Counted from the stretch's first letter, positions 17,047-29,406 are shown. The stretch: 64,000 nucleotides of DNA from Aestuariivirga sp. (GCF_020252395.1 NZ_JADCDB010000038.1:1-64000), one strand, 5' to 3'. Notes: generated by a model from the sequence alone, not told the origin. Program-made: numbers and translations.

Positions 17047-17328
17047 ATGAACCAAGGTAGAATCTGGTGCGTCGTCAACCCGACTGTCGGCCTTCCGCTG
17101 TTCATCGGCGGCGTGGCGGTGACGTCTCTCGTGGTCCATGCGTCAGTGATGACGCACACCACCTGGGTGTCGGACTTCTGGCAGGGCGGCAAGGCCAAGA
17201 TGGCGGCCGCCGACACCACCATCGCTCCGGTGGCGTCGAATGTCACCAAGACAGGTGACGGCTACGTCATCACCGTCAAAGTGACGCCCGATGACAGCAT
17301 CGGCGGCTCGAAACTGGCCGCGAAGTAA
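17047..17328 (+). CDS. pucA: LH2-type alpha antenna subunit with long C-terminal tail
   Basis: Aligns without gaps to LH2 alpha of Rhodoblastus acidophilus over its first 48 residues: [12 protein letters not shown] start, His31 for B850, and [13 protein letters not shown]. At positions 44 and 45 it has Phe-Trp instead of Tyr-Trp. The tail continues for about 45 residues beyond WQGG, giving 93 in total where LH2 alphas usually have about 53-63; the tail is polar and ends ...GGSKLAAK. A two-codon ORF (ATG ACA TGA) overlaps its start region. Confidence 0.92.
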   Translation: MNQGRIWCVVNPTVGLPLFIGGVAVTSLVVHASVMTHTTWVSDFWQGGKAKMAAADTTIAPVASNVTKTGDGYVITVKVTPDDSIGGSKLAAK

Positions 17329-17337
17329 CATGACGCG

Positions 17338-17407
17338 GCCGTTCGTGACCGAACGGCAACGACAGCGCGGGAGGTGCGTTCGCCCCATGGGCCGGCTCTC
17401 CTCCCGC
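17338..17407 (+). promoter_or_regulatory. Two hairpins after pucA
   Basis: The first pairs GCCGTTCG with CGAACGGC around a TGAC loop (17338-17357). The second pairs GCGGGAGG with CCTCCCGC across a 25-base loop (17367-17407). Neither has a U-run, so they look like 3'-end stabilisers separating pucBA mRNA from pucC more than strict terminators. Confidence 0.65.
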
Positions 17408-17441
17408 ACGACCATCTTCATCACCTGAGCGTCAATACGCC

Positions 17442-18845
17442 ATGAACCGCATCAGCCAGAGCATGATGAGAGCCTGGACCGGGCTCGGCGCCAAATATCT
17501 GCCCTTCGCGGATGCGGCAACCGAGGACGTGCCACTGTCGCGCCTGCTGCGCCTCTCGCTCTTCCAGGTCAGCGCCGGCATGACGCTGGTGCTGCTGGTC
17601 GGCACGCTGAACCGTGTGATGATCGTCGAACTCGGCGTTCCCGCCTCGCTCGTCGCCGTGATGCTTGCCATGCCGCTGGTCTTCGCCCCGTTCCGGGCGC
17701 TCATCGGTTTCAAGTCGGATACTCACAAGTCGGAACTCGGCTGGAAGCGCGTGCCTTATTTCTACAAGGGCGCCTTGGTGCAGTTCGGCGGCCTTGCCAT
17801 CATGCCCTTCGCGCTGCTGGTGCTGGCGCGGCAGGGACATGCCGCCAGCATTCCGCCGATAATCGGCCAGATCGCCGCGGCGCTGGCCTTCCTGCTGGTG
17901 GGCGCAGGCCTCAACACCACGCAAACCGTGGGCCTGGCGCTGGCCACCGACCTCACGCCGCCCGAGAAGCAGCCCAATGTGGTGGGCCTCATGTATGTGG
18001 CGCTGCTGGCGGGCTCGATCGTCAGTGCGCTGATCTTCGGAGCGCTCCTCTACAATTTCTCGCCCGGCCGCCTCGTGCAGGTGATCCAGGGCGCCGGTGT
18101 CGCCACGCTGCTGCTCAACGGCATCGCCGTTTGGAAGCAAGAGGCGCGCGGTCCGGCCAAGCGGCGCCACGGCGCTGCCCCGGACCCGACCTTCGAGGAA
18201 AGCTGGACGAGTTTCATGGCTGGCGACAGGGCGCTGGCCCGCCTCATCGCGGTGGGCGTGGGAACGCTGGCCTTCTCCATGCAGGACGTGATGCTGGAGC
18301 CCTATGGCGGCCAGGTGCTGGGCCTTGCCGTGTCGCGCACCACGCTGTTGACGGCGGCCATGGCGGCGGGCGGCCTCATCGGCTTCAGCCTCGCATCTTA
18401 TGTGCTGAGCCGCGGCTTCGATGCCTTCCGCATGGCCTCGCTCGGCGCCATGGCCGGTGTTCCCGCCTTCCTGATGATCATTCTTGCTGCACCGCTCTTG
18501 TCGCCCCTGCTCTTCGGGCTGGGCACCTTCCTCATTGGCTTCGGCGCTGGCCTTTTCGGCCATGGCACGCTCACCGCCACCATGAACAGCGCGCCCAAGG
18601 AGCAGCGCGGCCTTGCGCTGGGCGCTTGGGGCGCAGTGCAGGCGACCGCCGCCGGCATCGGCGTGGCGCTGGGCGGCGTCATCCGCGATGCGCTCTCTTC
18701 GCTTGACGGCGGCGCAGTGCTGACGCCTTATCTCTCGGTCTATATTCTGGAGGTGATCCTGCTGATCGCCGCCATCGTTACCATCACGGCCCTGATCAAG
18801 AGCCCCGCCGGACCTGCCCCTTCTCCCACCGCCCCTATCCGATGA
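17442..18845 (+). CDS. pucC: PucC-family light-harvesting assembly protein
   Basis: BCD-family member of the major facilitator superfamily, with about twelve membrane helices in 467 residues. Members (PucC, LhaA, BchP-linked ORF428) help insert pigments or polypeptides into antenna complexes. Recognisable segments are LLVGTLNRVMIVELGVP, FRALIGFKSDTHKSELGWKR and the late MQDVMLEPYGGQVLGL. The position after pucBA favours the PucC role over LhaA. ATG at 17442 assumed; two Met codons follow within eight residues. Confidence 0.9.
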   Translation: MNRISQSMMRAWTGLGAKYLPFADAATEDVPLSRLLRLSLFQVSAGMTLVLLVGTLNRVMIVELGVPASLVAVMLAMPLVFAPFRALIGFKSDTHKSELGWKRVPYFYKGALVQFGGLAIMPFALLVLARQGHAASIPPIIGQIAAALAFLLVGAGLNTTQTVGLALATDLTPPEKQPNVVGLMYVALLAGSIVSALIFGALLYNFSPGRLVQVIQGAGVATLLLNGIAVWKQEARGPAKRRHGAAPDPTFEESWTSFMAGDRALARLIAVGVGTLAFSMQDVMLEPYGGQVLGLAVSRTTLLTAAMAAGGLIGFSLASYVLSRGFDAFRMASLGAMAGVPAFLMIILAAPLLSPLLFGLGTFLIGFGAGLFGHGTLTATMNSAPKEQRGLALGAWGAVQATAAGIGVALGGVIRDALSSLDGGAVLTPYLSVYILEVILLIAAIVTITALIKSPAGPAPSPTAPIR

Positions 18846-18891
18846 TCCGCACCGCCAACCCGAACCGACACCGCACTGACAAGGAGCCGAA

Positions 18892-19467
18892 ATGAGCAAT
18901 GAAATCACCCGGATGTTCGCAGACGCCGCCACCGCCGCCAAGGCCGTCGAGGAGCTGCGCGAAGAAGGCTATGACGACATCCACGTCGTCAATCCCTCGA
19001 CGCCGGACGTGCCGCTTTCGGCCATAGCGGCACAAATCGCGCTCGGCCGCGTCCATCTGCCGGATGCCAGGATCTATGCCAAGGGTGTCGCCGCTGGCCG
19101 TGCGCTGGTGACGGTCTATGCCCCCTTCGGCGCCGGCAAGCTGGCGGAAACGATCCTCGACTCGCATTCTCCGGTGAACTCCGGCATCGTCCACACCGAT
19201 CCGCCCCCGATGTGGGACGAAGCGGCCCCGCTCTCCAGCACCCTCGGCATGGCCACCATCATCAATGACCCGGACCCGATATCGAAGATTTTCGGCATCC
19301 CCGCGGTCACCTCGGGTAATTGCAGCTTCTCCGGCATGATCGGCATGCAGCTGCTGACCAATGGCGAACTTGGCGACAGGGGCCGTGTCGGCCTGCCCTA
19401 TCTCTCAAGCAATCCGGCGCCGCTCTCCTCCGCACTGGGCCTGCCGCTGCTCACCAGGCGGCAGTAG
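18892..19467 (+). CDS. Unknown protein after pucC with C-terminal LSSxLGLPxLT repeats
   Basis: 191 residues. Residues 1-90 resemble the small YflT/general-stress-protein fold (RMFADAATAAKAVEELREEGYDDIHVV...), ending ALVTVYAPFGAGKLAE. The C-terminal half contains four imperfect repeats: PLSSTLGMATI, PISKIFGIPAVT, SFSGMIGMQLLT and PLSSALGLPLLT. No signal peptide or membrane helix is seen. It follows pucC by 46 bases with an AAGGAG ribosome site, so co-transcription is likely. I do not know its function; a link to antenna complexes is inferred from context only. Confidence 0.75.
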   Translation: MSNEITRMFADAATAAKAVEELREEGYDDIHVVNPSTPDVPLSAIAAQIALGRVHLPDARIYAKGVAAGRALVTVYAPFGAGKLAETILDSHSPVNSGIVHTDPPPMWDEAAPLSSTLGMATIINDPDPISKIFGIPAVTSGNCSFSGMIGMQLLTNGELGDRGRVGLPYLSSNPAPLSSALGLPLLTRRQ

Positions 19468-19633
19468 GCAGCGCGCGCTCCCCAACTCCGTCATCCCGGC
19501 AAGTGTAGTGTCCCGGATGGTTGGCTTGATCGTCCGGGTGTGGTGTTGGTGCTGTCTTGGTATCGGGAGCGCCTCTCTTGTTGATCGAGCGTCAACCGAA
19601 TGCCACCACCACCTCGATGGCCGGGGACAACAA

Positions 19634-19910
19634 TCAGGCGAGCACCGCGTCGACCGCCGAACTGGCGAGGGCCTGCGGATCAAGCAAACGCGAGGGCCTG
19701 GAGAAGGTGTCGTGGCTGGGTGCCCGCCGACAGGGCACGCGCTGGTTCAGGACCGGCCTGCGCATTGCCGCGAAGTGCGCCATGTCAACCGCAGTCTCAA
19801 GCCCGCACAGGCTCCCCGCGACCATCAGCACGATCAGATCGCCCAGGCGATAGGTGCAGTGACCCGCACGCGGGTCCTCAATCCCAGAAAAACCGTTTAG
19901 CGCAGCGGAT
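19634..19910 (-). pseudogene. ISAs1-family transposase remnant (N-terminal part)
   Basis: The minus strand encodes the N-terminal DDE-associated domain of ISAs1 transposases: GIEDPRAGHCTYRLGDLIV, a Cys-rich LCGLETAVDMAHF segment and SHDTFSRPSRLLDP. It lacks a proper start codon and the whole catalytic domain is missing after about 90 residues. Confidence 0.75.
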
Positions 19911-19938
19911 CGCCGGAGGGCGCCCTGGGGATGTCTTG

Positions 19939-20240
19939 TCAGGCCCGGTTCTTGAGCCGCCAGCCGTCGTCGCCGGTTTCGGTGATGTCGCAGTGATGGG
20001 TGAGCCGGTCGAGCAGCGCGGTGGTCATCTTGGCGTCGCCGAAGACCGTCGGCCACTCCCCGAAGGCAAGGTTCGTCGTGACGATGATGGAGGTCTGTTC
20101 CTAGAGCTTGCTGACCAGGTGGAACAGCAGTTGGCCGCCGGACTGGGCGAAGGGGAGATAGCCGAGTTCGTCGAGTATGGGGAAGTCGAGGCGCATCAGA
20201 TGCTCGGCAAGGCGGCCGGCGCGGCTGGCGCGGCGCCAGC
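19939..20240 (-). pseudogene. istB: IS21-family IstB ATPase remnant with internal stop
   Basis: The minus strand reads as the C-terminal third of IstB: LMRLDFPILDELGYLPF (Walker B region), then LLFHLVSKL, an in-frame TAG at 20103-20101 where a Tyr is expected, then [33 protein letters not shown] and WRLKNRA. The N-terminal part is missing; the sequence breaks at about 20240 into an unrelated fragment of nadK on the other strand. Confidence 0.85.
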
Positions 20241-20438
20241 CTGCCGCATCAGGCCAAGGTGACCATCACGATTCTGGAAGGCGACAAGCGGCCGGTGGCG
20301 GCGGTCGCCAATCATGTCGAGGTCCGCCACGTCCGCGAGGTGGAGATCGCCCAGGACCAGAGCAAGGCGGTGCGCATTCTGTTCGACCCCGGCCACAGCC
20401 TGGCCGAGCGCGTGCTGCGGGAGCAGTTCCGGTTCTGA
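20241..20438 (+). pseudogene. nadK: NAD kinase 3' fragment
   Basis: Sixty-five residues match the C-terminus of NAD kinase: ILEGDKRPVAAVANHVEVR, then VEIAQDQSKAVRILFDPGHS and LAERVLREQF before the stop. There is no start codon; the 5' end is the junction with the IstB remnant. NAD kinase is essential, so an intact copy is expected elsewhere and this is a leftover of a mobile-element rearrangement. The 550 bases that follow hold repeats and regulatory sites but no gene I can support. Confidence 0.8.
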
Positions 20439-20655
20439 AACGCGTGCCATTTGTTGCGTTTCGGATGCCAAGATGTTGCTGCCGGATGACAAGAAATGAC
20501 GCCACCTTGCGGCACGAGCAGAACGGCGTCAGCGCGGGCTGACGGCGGCGACTGTCCAGCCGGCCGGACGCGCTGGGCGGGGCCACGGCCAAGCCCTCCC
20601 CCTTCTCCTGACGGCCGGGCCTGCCCGTGGGGTCTTTCCGCTCCGCTCTCATCAA

Positions 20656-20674
20656 CCCCGGACTTGATCCGGGG
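20656..20674 (+). terminator. Palindromic repeat / possible terminator
   Basis: CCCCGGA and TCCGGGG pair around CTTGA and are followed by GGTCTTCTTGTTTTT, a usable U-rich tract. The same 22-base core recurs at 22145-22165, so this is a dispersed repeat that may act as a terminator. Confidence 0.6.
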
Positions 20675-20767
20675 GTCTTCTTGTTTTTCCGCCGCCAAAC
20701 GGTCATGGCGAACAGTCGCGTTTCTCTTACCTAACGTGATACCAGTTTGCCAAAAGTTTTGATGAAG

Positions 20768-20783
20768 TGTGATGGCCATCACA
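20768..20783. promoter_or_regulatory. CRP/FNR-family operator upstream of the S74-domain protein gene
   Basis: TGTGATGGCCATCACA is a perfect 16-base palindrome and an exact match to TGTGA-N6-TCACA. A TAGGTT at 20805-20810 lies at the same distance downstream as the TATAGT of the related site at 47198, suggesting class II activation, although a TATAAT at 20912 is also available. Confidence 0.7.
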
Positions 20784-20911
20784 GACCGCGTGGGCTGAGG
20801 GCCTTAGGTTTTCTGTTGGATGATTGACTCAAACCACAACCACCTGTGACGTGCGCAACCTCCGCGGGGGCGAGAAAACGATTGCGCATTTCGCATAATT
20901 AGACATAGTTA

Positions 20912-20917
20912 TATAAT
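20912..20917 (+). promoter_or_regulatory. Possible -10 element for the S74-domain gene
   Basis: A consensus TATAAT sits in an unusually AT-rich stretch 71 bases before the start codon. The -35 at 17-base spacing (TTTCGC) is weak. A small GCACC/GGTGC hairpin follows in the leader. Confidence 0.4.
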
Positions 20918-20988
20918 CAAGCTTCTTGCACCACGCGGTGCGTCCCGCCGCGACGCTCAAAGCCAAAAGATGACAAGGGAGAAGATCG

Positions 20989-22128
20989 ATGGCAAAACTC
21001 ACCCAGCTAACCGTCACCGGCCTTGCCGTCATGGCGATAGTTACAACGCTTTCCACCGGCGCCAGTGCCGGTCCCTGTGAGCCGGGGGTCGGAAGCTCTG
21101 GCCCTGGCTCCACGCTGACCTGTATCGGATTGTATACTCTGGAAGCAAACACCACAGGTCAGAGCAACACCGCGATCGGCTTTGCTACGATGATAAAAAA
21201 CAAGGAGGGCAGAGGTAACACGGGGAGCGGCGCATTCGCACTTTTCAACAATGTTTCGGGCAGTGAGAATACGGCGACTGGCATCTCGGCACTGAATAGG
21301 AACCAGACTGGCAGCTTCAACACCGCAAGCGGCAGCGCGGCTCTGTGGGGCAATACTGACGGCAGCAACAACACCGCTAGCGGCTATCAGGCGGGAGGCA
21401 AGCAGACCGGCAGTAACAACACCTCTCTTGGCGCAGAAGCCGGCTGGCGCGGCGACTTTTCAGACGATATCCGCCTTACCGGAAGCAACAACATCGCGCT
21501 TGGATATCGGGCGGGCTCGCAGTGGGGCAATGGCAGCAACAACATCGTCATCGGCAATGTGGGCAATGCCGCCGATCTGAACACCATCCGCATCGGCACG
21601 CCGGGCGTGCAGAGCCGCACTTTCATTGCCGGTGTCCGCAACGTCAAGGTTCTCAAGGGCCAGGCGGTGATGGTGGACGCCAATGGTCAGATCGGCACCA
21701 CCAAGAGCTCGATCCGCTACAAGGAAGACGTGCACAGCATGGGCGACGCCAGCAGCCCGCTGATGAACCTGCGCCCCGTCACCTTCCGCTATAAGGAAGC
21801 GGCCCCCGACGGCAGCAAGCCCATTCAGTATGGCCTGATCGCCGAGGAGGTGGAGAAGGTGATGCCGGACCTGGTGATCTACAACGACCAGGGCACGCCC
21901 GAGTCGGTGGCCTATGAGACGCTCCCCAGCCTGCTGCTCAATGAATATCAGAAGCAGGGGCGCAAGCTGGCTGACGCGGAAGCGAAGCTGGCCAATGCCG
22001 AAGCCAGGCTGGCCGCCTCAGATGCGCGTTTCGTTGCCATGGAGGCCGAACTGGCCGCGCTCAAGCTGGCCATGAGCCGTCTCGCCGCCGCGCCCTCTGG
22101 CGTGAAGCTCGCCACGACTGCGCCCTGA
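20989..22128 (+). CDS. Secreted head-repeat protein with peptidase-S74 chaperone domain
   Basis: 379 residues. A signal peptide (about residues 1-28) leads to roughly eight trimeric-adhesin-head-like repeats of the type N-T-A-x-G-x-x-A-L (residues ~55-190), as in YadA/Hia heads. A peptidase-S74 (endosialidase chaperone) domain follows (SIRYKEDVHSM... PIQYGLIAEEVEKVMPDLV, ~240-310), and the end is a coiled coil (LADAEAKLANAEARLAASDA). S74 domains normally drive trimerisation and then cut themselves off. The catalytic Ser/Lys are plausible in SSIRYKED. Likely a trimeric surface or secreted fibre; substrate unknown. Confidence 0.85.
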   Translation: MAKLTQLTVTGLAVMAIVTTLSTGASAGPCEPGVGSSGPGSTLTCIGLYTLEANTTGQSNTAIGFATMIKNKEGRGNTGSGAFALFNNVSGSENTATGISALNRNQTGSFNTASGSAALWGNTDGSNNTASGYQAGGKQTGSNNTSLGAEAGWRGDFSDDIRLTGSNNIALGYRAGSQWGNGSNNIVIGNVGNAADLNTIRIGTPGVQSRTFIAGVRNVKVLKGQAVMVDANGQIGTTKSSIRYKEDVHSMGDASSPLMNLRPVTFRYKEAAPDGSKPIQYGLIAEEVEKVMPDLVIYNDQGTPESVAYETLPSLLLNEYQKQGRKLADAEAKLANAEARLAASDARFVAMEAELAALKLAMSRLAAAPSGVKLATTAP

Positions 22129-22144
22129 GCGCTTCCCCTTCCAC

Positions 22145-22165
22145 CCCCCGGACTTGATCCGGGGG
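22145..22165. terminator. Palindromic repeat between the S74 gene and dnaE
   Basis: CCCCCGGA and TCCGGGGG form an 8-bp stem with the loop CTTGA. It lies between two converging genes and can serve both strands. The core is identical to the repeat at 20656. Confidence 0.6.
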
Positions 22166-22206
22166 TCCTCTACGACCTTCACCAGAGAGGGCAGTAGAAA
22201 TCAATC

Positions 22207-25641
<3,435 letters not shown>

Positions 25642-25746
25642 GGGGGGAGTATAGGGCAGCTTGCAGGGTGGATGCACGTGGGGAGGTGGAGTGATGAACA
25701 GCCAACGTCAACAACCGTCACCCTCACGAAAGCCCTGATGAAGGAA

Positions 25747-26430
25747 CTAGGCGACGATCATCCCCCGCTCCAGCCTTGCAATCCGGCTCATGCCTTGGGC
25801 CAGTTCCAGATTGTGGGTGGCGACGAGGGCGCCCAGGCCCTCGTCGCGGATCAGGCGGAGGAGTTCTTCATGGACGCGGGCGGCTGTTTCGGGATCGAGG
25901 TTGCCGGTTGGCTCGTCGGCCAGAAGCAGCAGCGGCCGGTTGGCAAGGGCACGGGCGATGGCGACGCGCTGCTGTTCGCCGCCGGAGAGCTCCGAGGGGC
26001 GGTGTTCGAGACGCGGTTCGAGGCCCAGGCGGGAGAGGAGCTCCCGGGCCCGGTCCTTCGCCACGGGCTTCGCCGTGCCGGCGATGAGCTGCGGCATCAT
26101 CACGTTCTCAAGGGCGGAGAATTCGGGCAACAGATGGTGGAACTGGTAGACGAAGCCGATGCCGATGCGGCGGATGCGCGTTCTCGCCTTATCGTCGAGT
26201 TTCGAGCAGTTCTGGCCGGCGATGAAGACTTCACCCGCACTGGGCGCTTCCAGAAGGCCCGCAATGTGCAGCAAGGATGACTTGCCAGAACCTGACTGGC
26301 CGGCGAGAGCCACGATCTCGCCTGCCCTGACGGTGAGATTCAGGTCCTTGAACACGTTGAGCCGGCCCTTGCCCTCCGGATAGGAGCGGGCGACGTTCTT
26401 GAGTACGAGGGCTGGCGTCATCGGACTCAT
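25747..26430 (-). CDS. lolD: Lipoprotein-releasing ABC ATPase LolD
   Basis: ATPase of the inner-membrane LolCDE complex that extracts lipoproteins toward the outer membrane. 227 residues with Walker A (GQSGSGKSS), signature LSGGEQQRV and Walker B (LLLADEPT) followed by GNLDPETA, typical of LolD/MacB. The ATG at 26430 overlaps the lolC stop (ATGA); the longer upstream frame lies in lolC. Operon order proS-lolC-lolD is common in Hyphomicrobiales. Confidence 0.95.
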   Translation of the reverse strand: MSPMTPALVLKNVARSYPEGKGRLNVFKDLNLTVRAGEIVALAGQSGSGKSSLLHIAGLLEAPSAGEVFIAGQNCSKLDDKARTRIRRIGIGFVYQFHHLLPEFSALENVMMPQLIAGTAKPVAKDRARELLSRLGLEPRLEHRPSELSGGEQQRVAIARALANRPLLLLADEPTGNLDPETAARVHEELLRLIRDEGLGALVATHNLELAQGMSRIARLERGMIVA

Positions 26431-27737
26431 TCGTAACGCAGCGCCTCGACCGGATCGAGCTTGGCGGCCCGCCAGGAGGGGTAAAGCGTTGCCGCAAAGG
26501 AGAGCGCGAGCGACATCGCGACGATCAGCACCGTCTGGTAGCTGTCCATGCGGGCCGGAAGCTGAGCAAGGTAATAGAGCTCGGGGTTGAAGGGATCGAC
26601 ACCCGAGACCCATGAGATGAACTGGCGGATGCGCTCGGTGTTGAGGCAGATCAGCAGGCCGACGATGAAGCCGCCGAGCGTGCCAGCCGTGCCGATGGCC
26701 GCACCGGTCAGGAAGAACACGCGCTGGATCGTGCCGCGCGTCGCGCCCATGGTGCGCAGAATGGCGATGTCGTGGCCCTTGTCCTTCACCAGCATGATGA
26801 GACCGGAGATGATGTTGAGCGCCGCCACCAGGATGATCATGGTGAGCACGAGGAACATAACGTTGCGTTCGACCGCCAGCGCGTTGAAAAAGGTGGAGTT
26901 GCGCTCCTGCCAGGTGGACACCGCCATGCCGTCGCCGGCAGCCGTCATCAGCGGCATGGCGTACCGGTCAACATTGTCCGGGTCGTCGACCATCACTTCG
27001 ATCTGGTTCACGCCATTGCCGGTGACGAAATAGTCCTGCGCTTCGGAGAGCGGCATGTAGATGACGTTCTCGTCATAATCCGACATGCCGACTTTGAAGA
27101 TCGCGACGACCGGATAGTCGCGGATGCGCGGGGCGTTGCCGATGACGGTGTCCGGCCCATCGGGCGAGATGATGGTGATGCGGGAGCCCAACCCCAGCTG
27201 ATGGCGCCAGGCCATGCGCTCGCCGATGGCCACACCGCCGGCCGTGTCGAAGCCTTTGAACGACGGCGTCTCGTCCGGCACAAGGTCCTTGTTGAAGGCG
27301 GTGCGCAGGTCCTTGTTGTTGAGGCTGGGCAGCTTCTGGATGTCAGCCTCGGAAATGCCGCGCACCAGCGCGCCGGTGTTGTTTTGAAGGCTCGATGCCA
27401 TGGCCTGGCCTTCCACCAACGGCACGGCGCGGGTGACGCCCGGCGCCTTGGCGAGCTTGCCCGCGAGATCCTGGTAATCGTCAATGGGCGACGCATCCGC
27501 ATGATAGACGCTTATGTGGCCCTGGAAGCCGAGGATCTTGTCCAGCAGTTCGGCGCGGAAGCCGTTGAGCACCGCCATGACGACGATCAGCGTGGCCACG
27601 CCCAGCAGGATGCCGAGGAAGGAGAAGAGCGAGATGACGGAGATGAAGCCCTCCCGGCGGCGCGCCCTTAGGTAACGCCCGGCGAGCATCCATTCGAAGG
27701 GCGCGAAGGGCTTGGTGTCGGGAAGGCTCGTGTCCAT
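26427..27737 (-). CDS. lolC: Lipoprotein-releasing permease LolC/LolE
   Basis: Membrane component of the Lol system, 436 residues: one helix near residues 33-57 ([19 protein letters not shown]), a large periplasmic MacB-PCD-like domain, then three helices in the FtsX-type C-terminal half ([35 protein letters not shown], final [18 protein letters not shown]). A single LolC/E gene is present, so it probably acts as a homodimer with LolD. Its start overlaps the proS stop by one base. Confidence 0.94.
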   Translation of the reverse strand: MDTSLPDTKPFAPFEWMLAGRYLRARRREGFISVISLFSFLGILLGVATLIVVMAVLNGFRAELLDKILGFQGHISVYHADASPIDDYQDLAGKLAKAPGVTRAVPLVEGQAMASSLQNNTGALVRGISEADIQKLPSLNNKDLRTAFNKDLVPDETPSFKGFDTAGGVAIGERMAWRHQLGLGSRITIISPDGPDTVIGNAPRIRDYPVVAIFKVGMSDYDENVIYMPLSEAQDYFVTGNGVNQIEVMVDDPDNVDRYAMPLMTAAGDGMAVSTWQERNSTFFNALAVERNVMFLVLTMIILVAALNIISGLIMLVKDKGHDIAILRTMGATRGTIQRVFFLTGAAIGTAGTLGGFIVGLLICLNTERIRQFISWVSGVDPFNPELYYLAQLPARMDSYQTVLIVAMSLALSFAATLYPSWRAAKLDPVEALRYE

Positions 27738-29062
27738 CAGCGCGCGAAGCGGCCCACCAACTGGTCGAGCGCCGCATTCTCGCGCTCGCCGGTGCGGCGG
27801 TTCTTCACTTCGGCGATGCCGTCCTTCAAGCCGCGTGGACCGACGATGACCTGCCAGGGCAGACCGATCAGGTCCATGGCGCCGAACTTGGCGCCGGCGC
27901 GCTCGTCACGGTCGTCATAGAGCACGTCGACGCCCTTGCACTCGAGCGCGTGATAGAGCCGCTCGCAGGCCGCGTCCGTGCCGGCATCGCCGGCCTTGAG
28001 GTTGATAAGGCCGACCTTGAAGGGAGCGACGGGCTCCGGCCAGATGATGCCGGCTTCGTCGTGGCTGGCTTCGATGATGCCGCCCACGAGGCGGGAGACG
28101 CCGATGCCATAGGAGCCCGACTGCACGGGCACCATCTTGCCATCCGGCCCCTGCACCTCGGCACCCAGCGGCTCCGAATACTTGGTGCCAAAGAAGAAGA
28201 TGTGGCCCACTTCGATGCCCCTGCCCGTCACGCGGCGGTCGGCGGGCACGCGCTTCTCGTAGTCGGCTTGGTCATGCATCTCGGAGGTGGCGGCGTATTT
28301 CGAGGTGAAGTCGTCCACCACCTTAGCCACGGCTTCGACATCGTCATAGTCGATCTCGAAGGCCTGCCAGTCCATGTCATGGAAGGCGCGGTCGAAGAAG
28401 ACTTCCGACTCGCCGGTGTCGGCGAGGATCAGGAATTCATGGCTGTCCTTGCCGCCGATGGGGCCAGTCTCGGCGCGCATCGGCACGGCCTTGAGGCCCA
28501 TGCGGGCGAAGGTCTTGAGGTAGGACACGAACATCTTGTTGTAGGAATGCTGGCCGGCCTCGCGCGTCAAGTCGAAGGAATATGCGTCCTTCATCAGGAA
28601 CTCGCGGCCGCGCATGACGCCGAAGCGCGGGCGCACCTCGTCGCGGAACTTCCACTGGATGTGATAGAGGTTGCGCGGCAGGTCCTTATAGGACTGGACA
28701 CCTTGGGCGAAGATATCGGTGATCATCTCCTCGTTGGTGGGGCCGAACAGCATGTCGCGGTCATGCCGGTCCTTGATGCGCAGCATTTCCTTGCCATATG
28801 CTTCATAACGGCCGGACTTGCGCCAGAGTCCGGCCGGCTGGATCGTGGGCATAAGCACCTCGATGGCGCCGGCCCGGTTCTGCTCCTCGCGCACGATCTG
28901 CTCGATCTTGCGCAGCACCCGAAGCCCAAGCGGTAGCCATGAATAGCTGCCCGCCGCCTCCTGGCGGATCATGCCGCAGCGCAGCATGAGCTTGTGGGAA
29001 ACGATTTCCGCTTCCTTGGGATCGTCGCGCAAGATGGGCAAGAAATACTGGGAAAGGCGCAT
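27737..29062 (-). CDS. proS: Prolyl-tRNA synthetase (short alphaproteobacterial type)
   Basis: Class II aminoacyl-tRNA synthetase, 441 residues, the short form lacking the editing insertion. Motif 2 is seen at [20 protein letters not shown] and motif 3 at [13 protein letters not shown], with a C-terminal anticodon-binding domain ([10 protein letters not shown]...[11 protein letters not shown]). The ATG at 29062 starts at [15 protein letters not shown], the usual N-terminus. The first gene of the proS-lolC-lolD group; its promoter is not obvious in the AT-rich stretch 29100-29220. Confidence 0.97.
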   Translation of the reverse strand: MRLSQYFLPILRDDPKEAEIVSHKLMLRCGMIRQEAAGSYSWLPLGLRVLRKIEQIVREEQNRAGAIEVLMPTIQPAGLWRKSGRYEAYGKEMLRIKDRHDRDMLFGPTNEEMITDIFAQGVQSYKDLPRNLYHIQWKFRDEVRPRFGVMRGREFLMKDAYSFDLTREAGQHSYNKMFVSYLKTFARMGLKAVPMRAETGPIGGKDSHEFLILADTGESEVFFDRAFHDMDWQAFEIDYDDVEAVAKVVDDFTSKYAATSEMHDQADYEKRVPADRRVTGRGIEVGHIFFFGTKYSEPLGAEVQGPDGKMVPVQSGSYGIGVSRLVGGIIEASHDEAGIIWPEPVAPFKVGLINLKAGDAGTDAACERLYHALECKGVDVLYDDRDERAGAKFGAMDLIGLPWQVIVGPRGLKDGIAEVKNRRTGERENAALDQLVGRFAR

Positions 29063-29406
29063 GAGAATCCTGCTTCGGAGGAGTTTACGGCTGTTTTACG
29101 GGAAACGCCCCGGAACTCAAGCCAAGGACGTGTGAATCCGGGGAGAAGCCTGAGTTGAAGCGGGCTTCAGTCAACAATCTAAGATTACAAAACCGCTTCG
29201 CCTTGCATTTGTAATGAATTGTGGCGGGCGTGTGACATTTTTAACGTGACAAGCTCAGGTGTTGTGATAGCTTTTTTCAATAAGAAAGCGGATCACCGTG
29301 TACATTTAAAGGTGACCCAAGTCTGGGGAGGCAAGGTTCCGGGCGCTTCTGTTGTGGCTGCCCCGCCGGTTCGGTCACCGGCCGAAAAGGAACTACATGG
29401 TAGACG
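29063..29406. other. Intergenic region, possible short transcript
   Basis: About 340 bases between proS and a strong terminator. The first part is AT-rich and may hold the proS promoter (minus strand). From about 29220 a plus-strand transcript would end at the terminator at 29407; its possible small frames lack a good start or composition, so a non-coding RNA or a leader cut off by the following insertion element are the options. Nothing recognised by family. Confidence 0.3.

Noticed and set aside
20177-20542. A 121-codon plus-strand frame across the istB/nadK junction
   Set aside because: It crosses the junction of two unrelated fragments in a third frame and has no recognisable domain.
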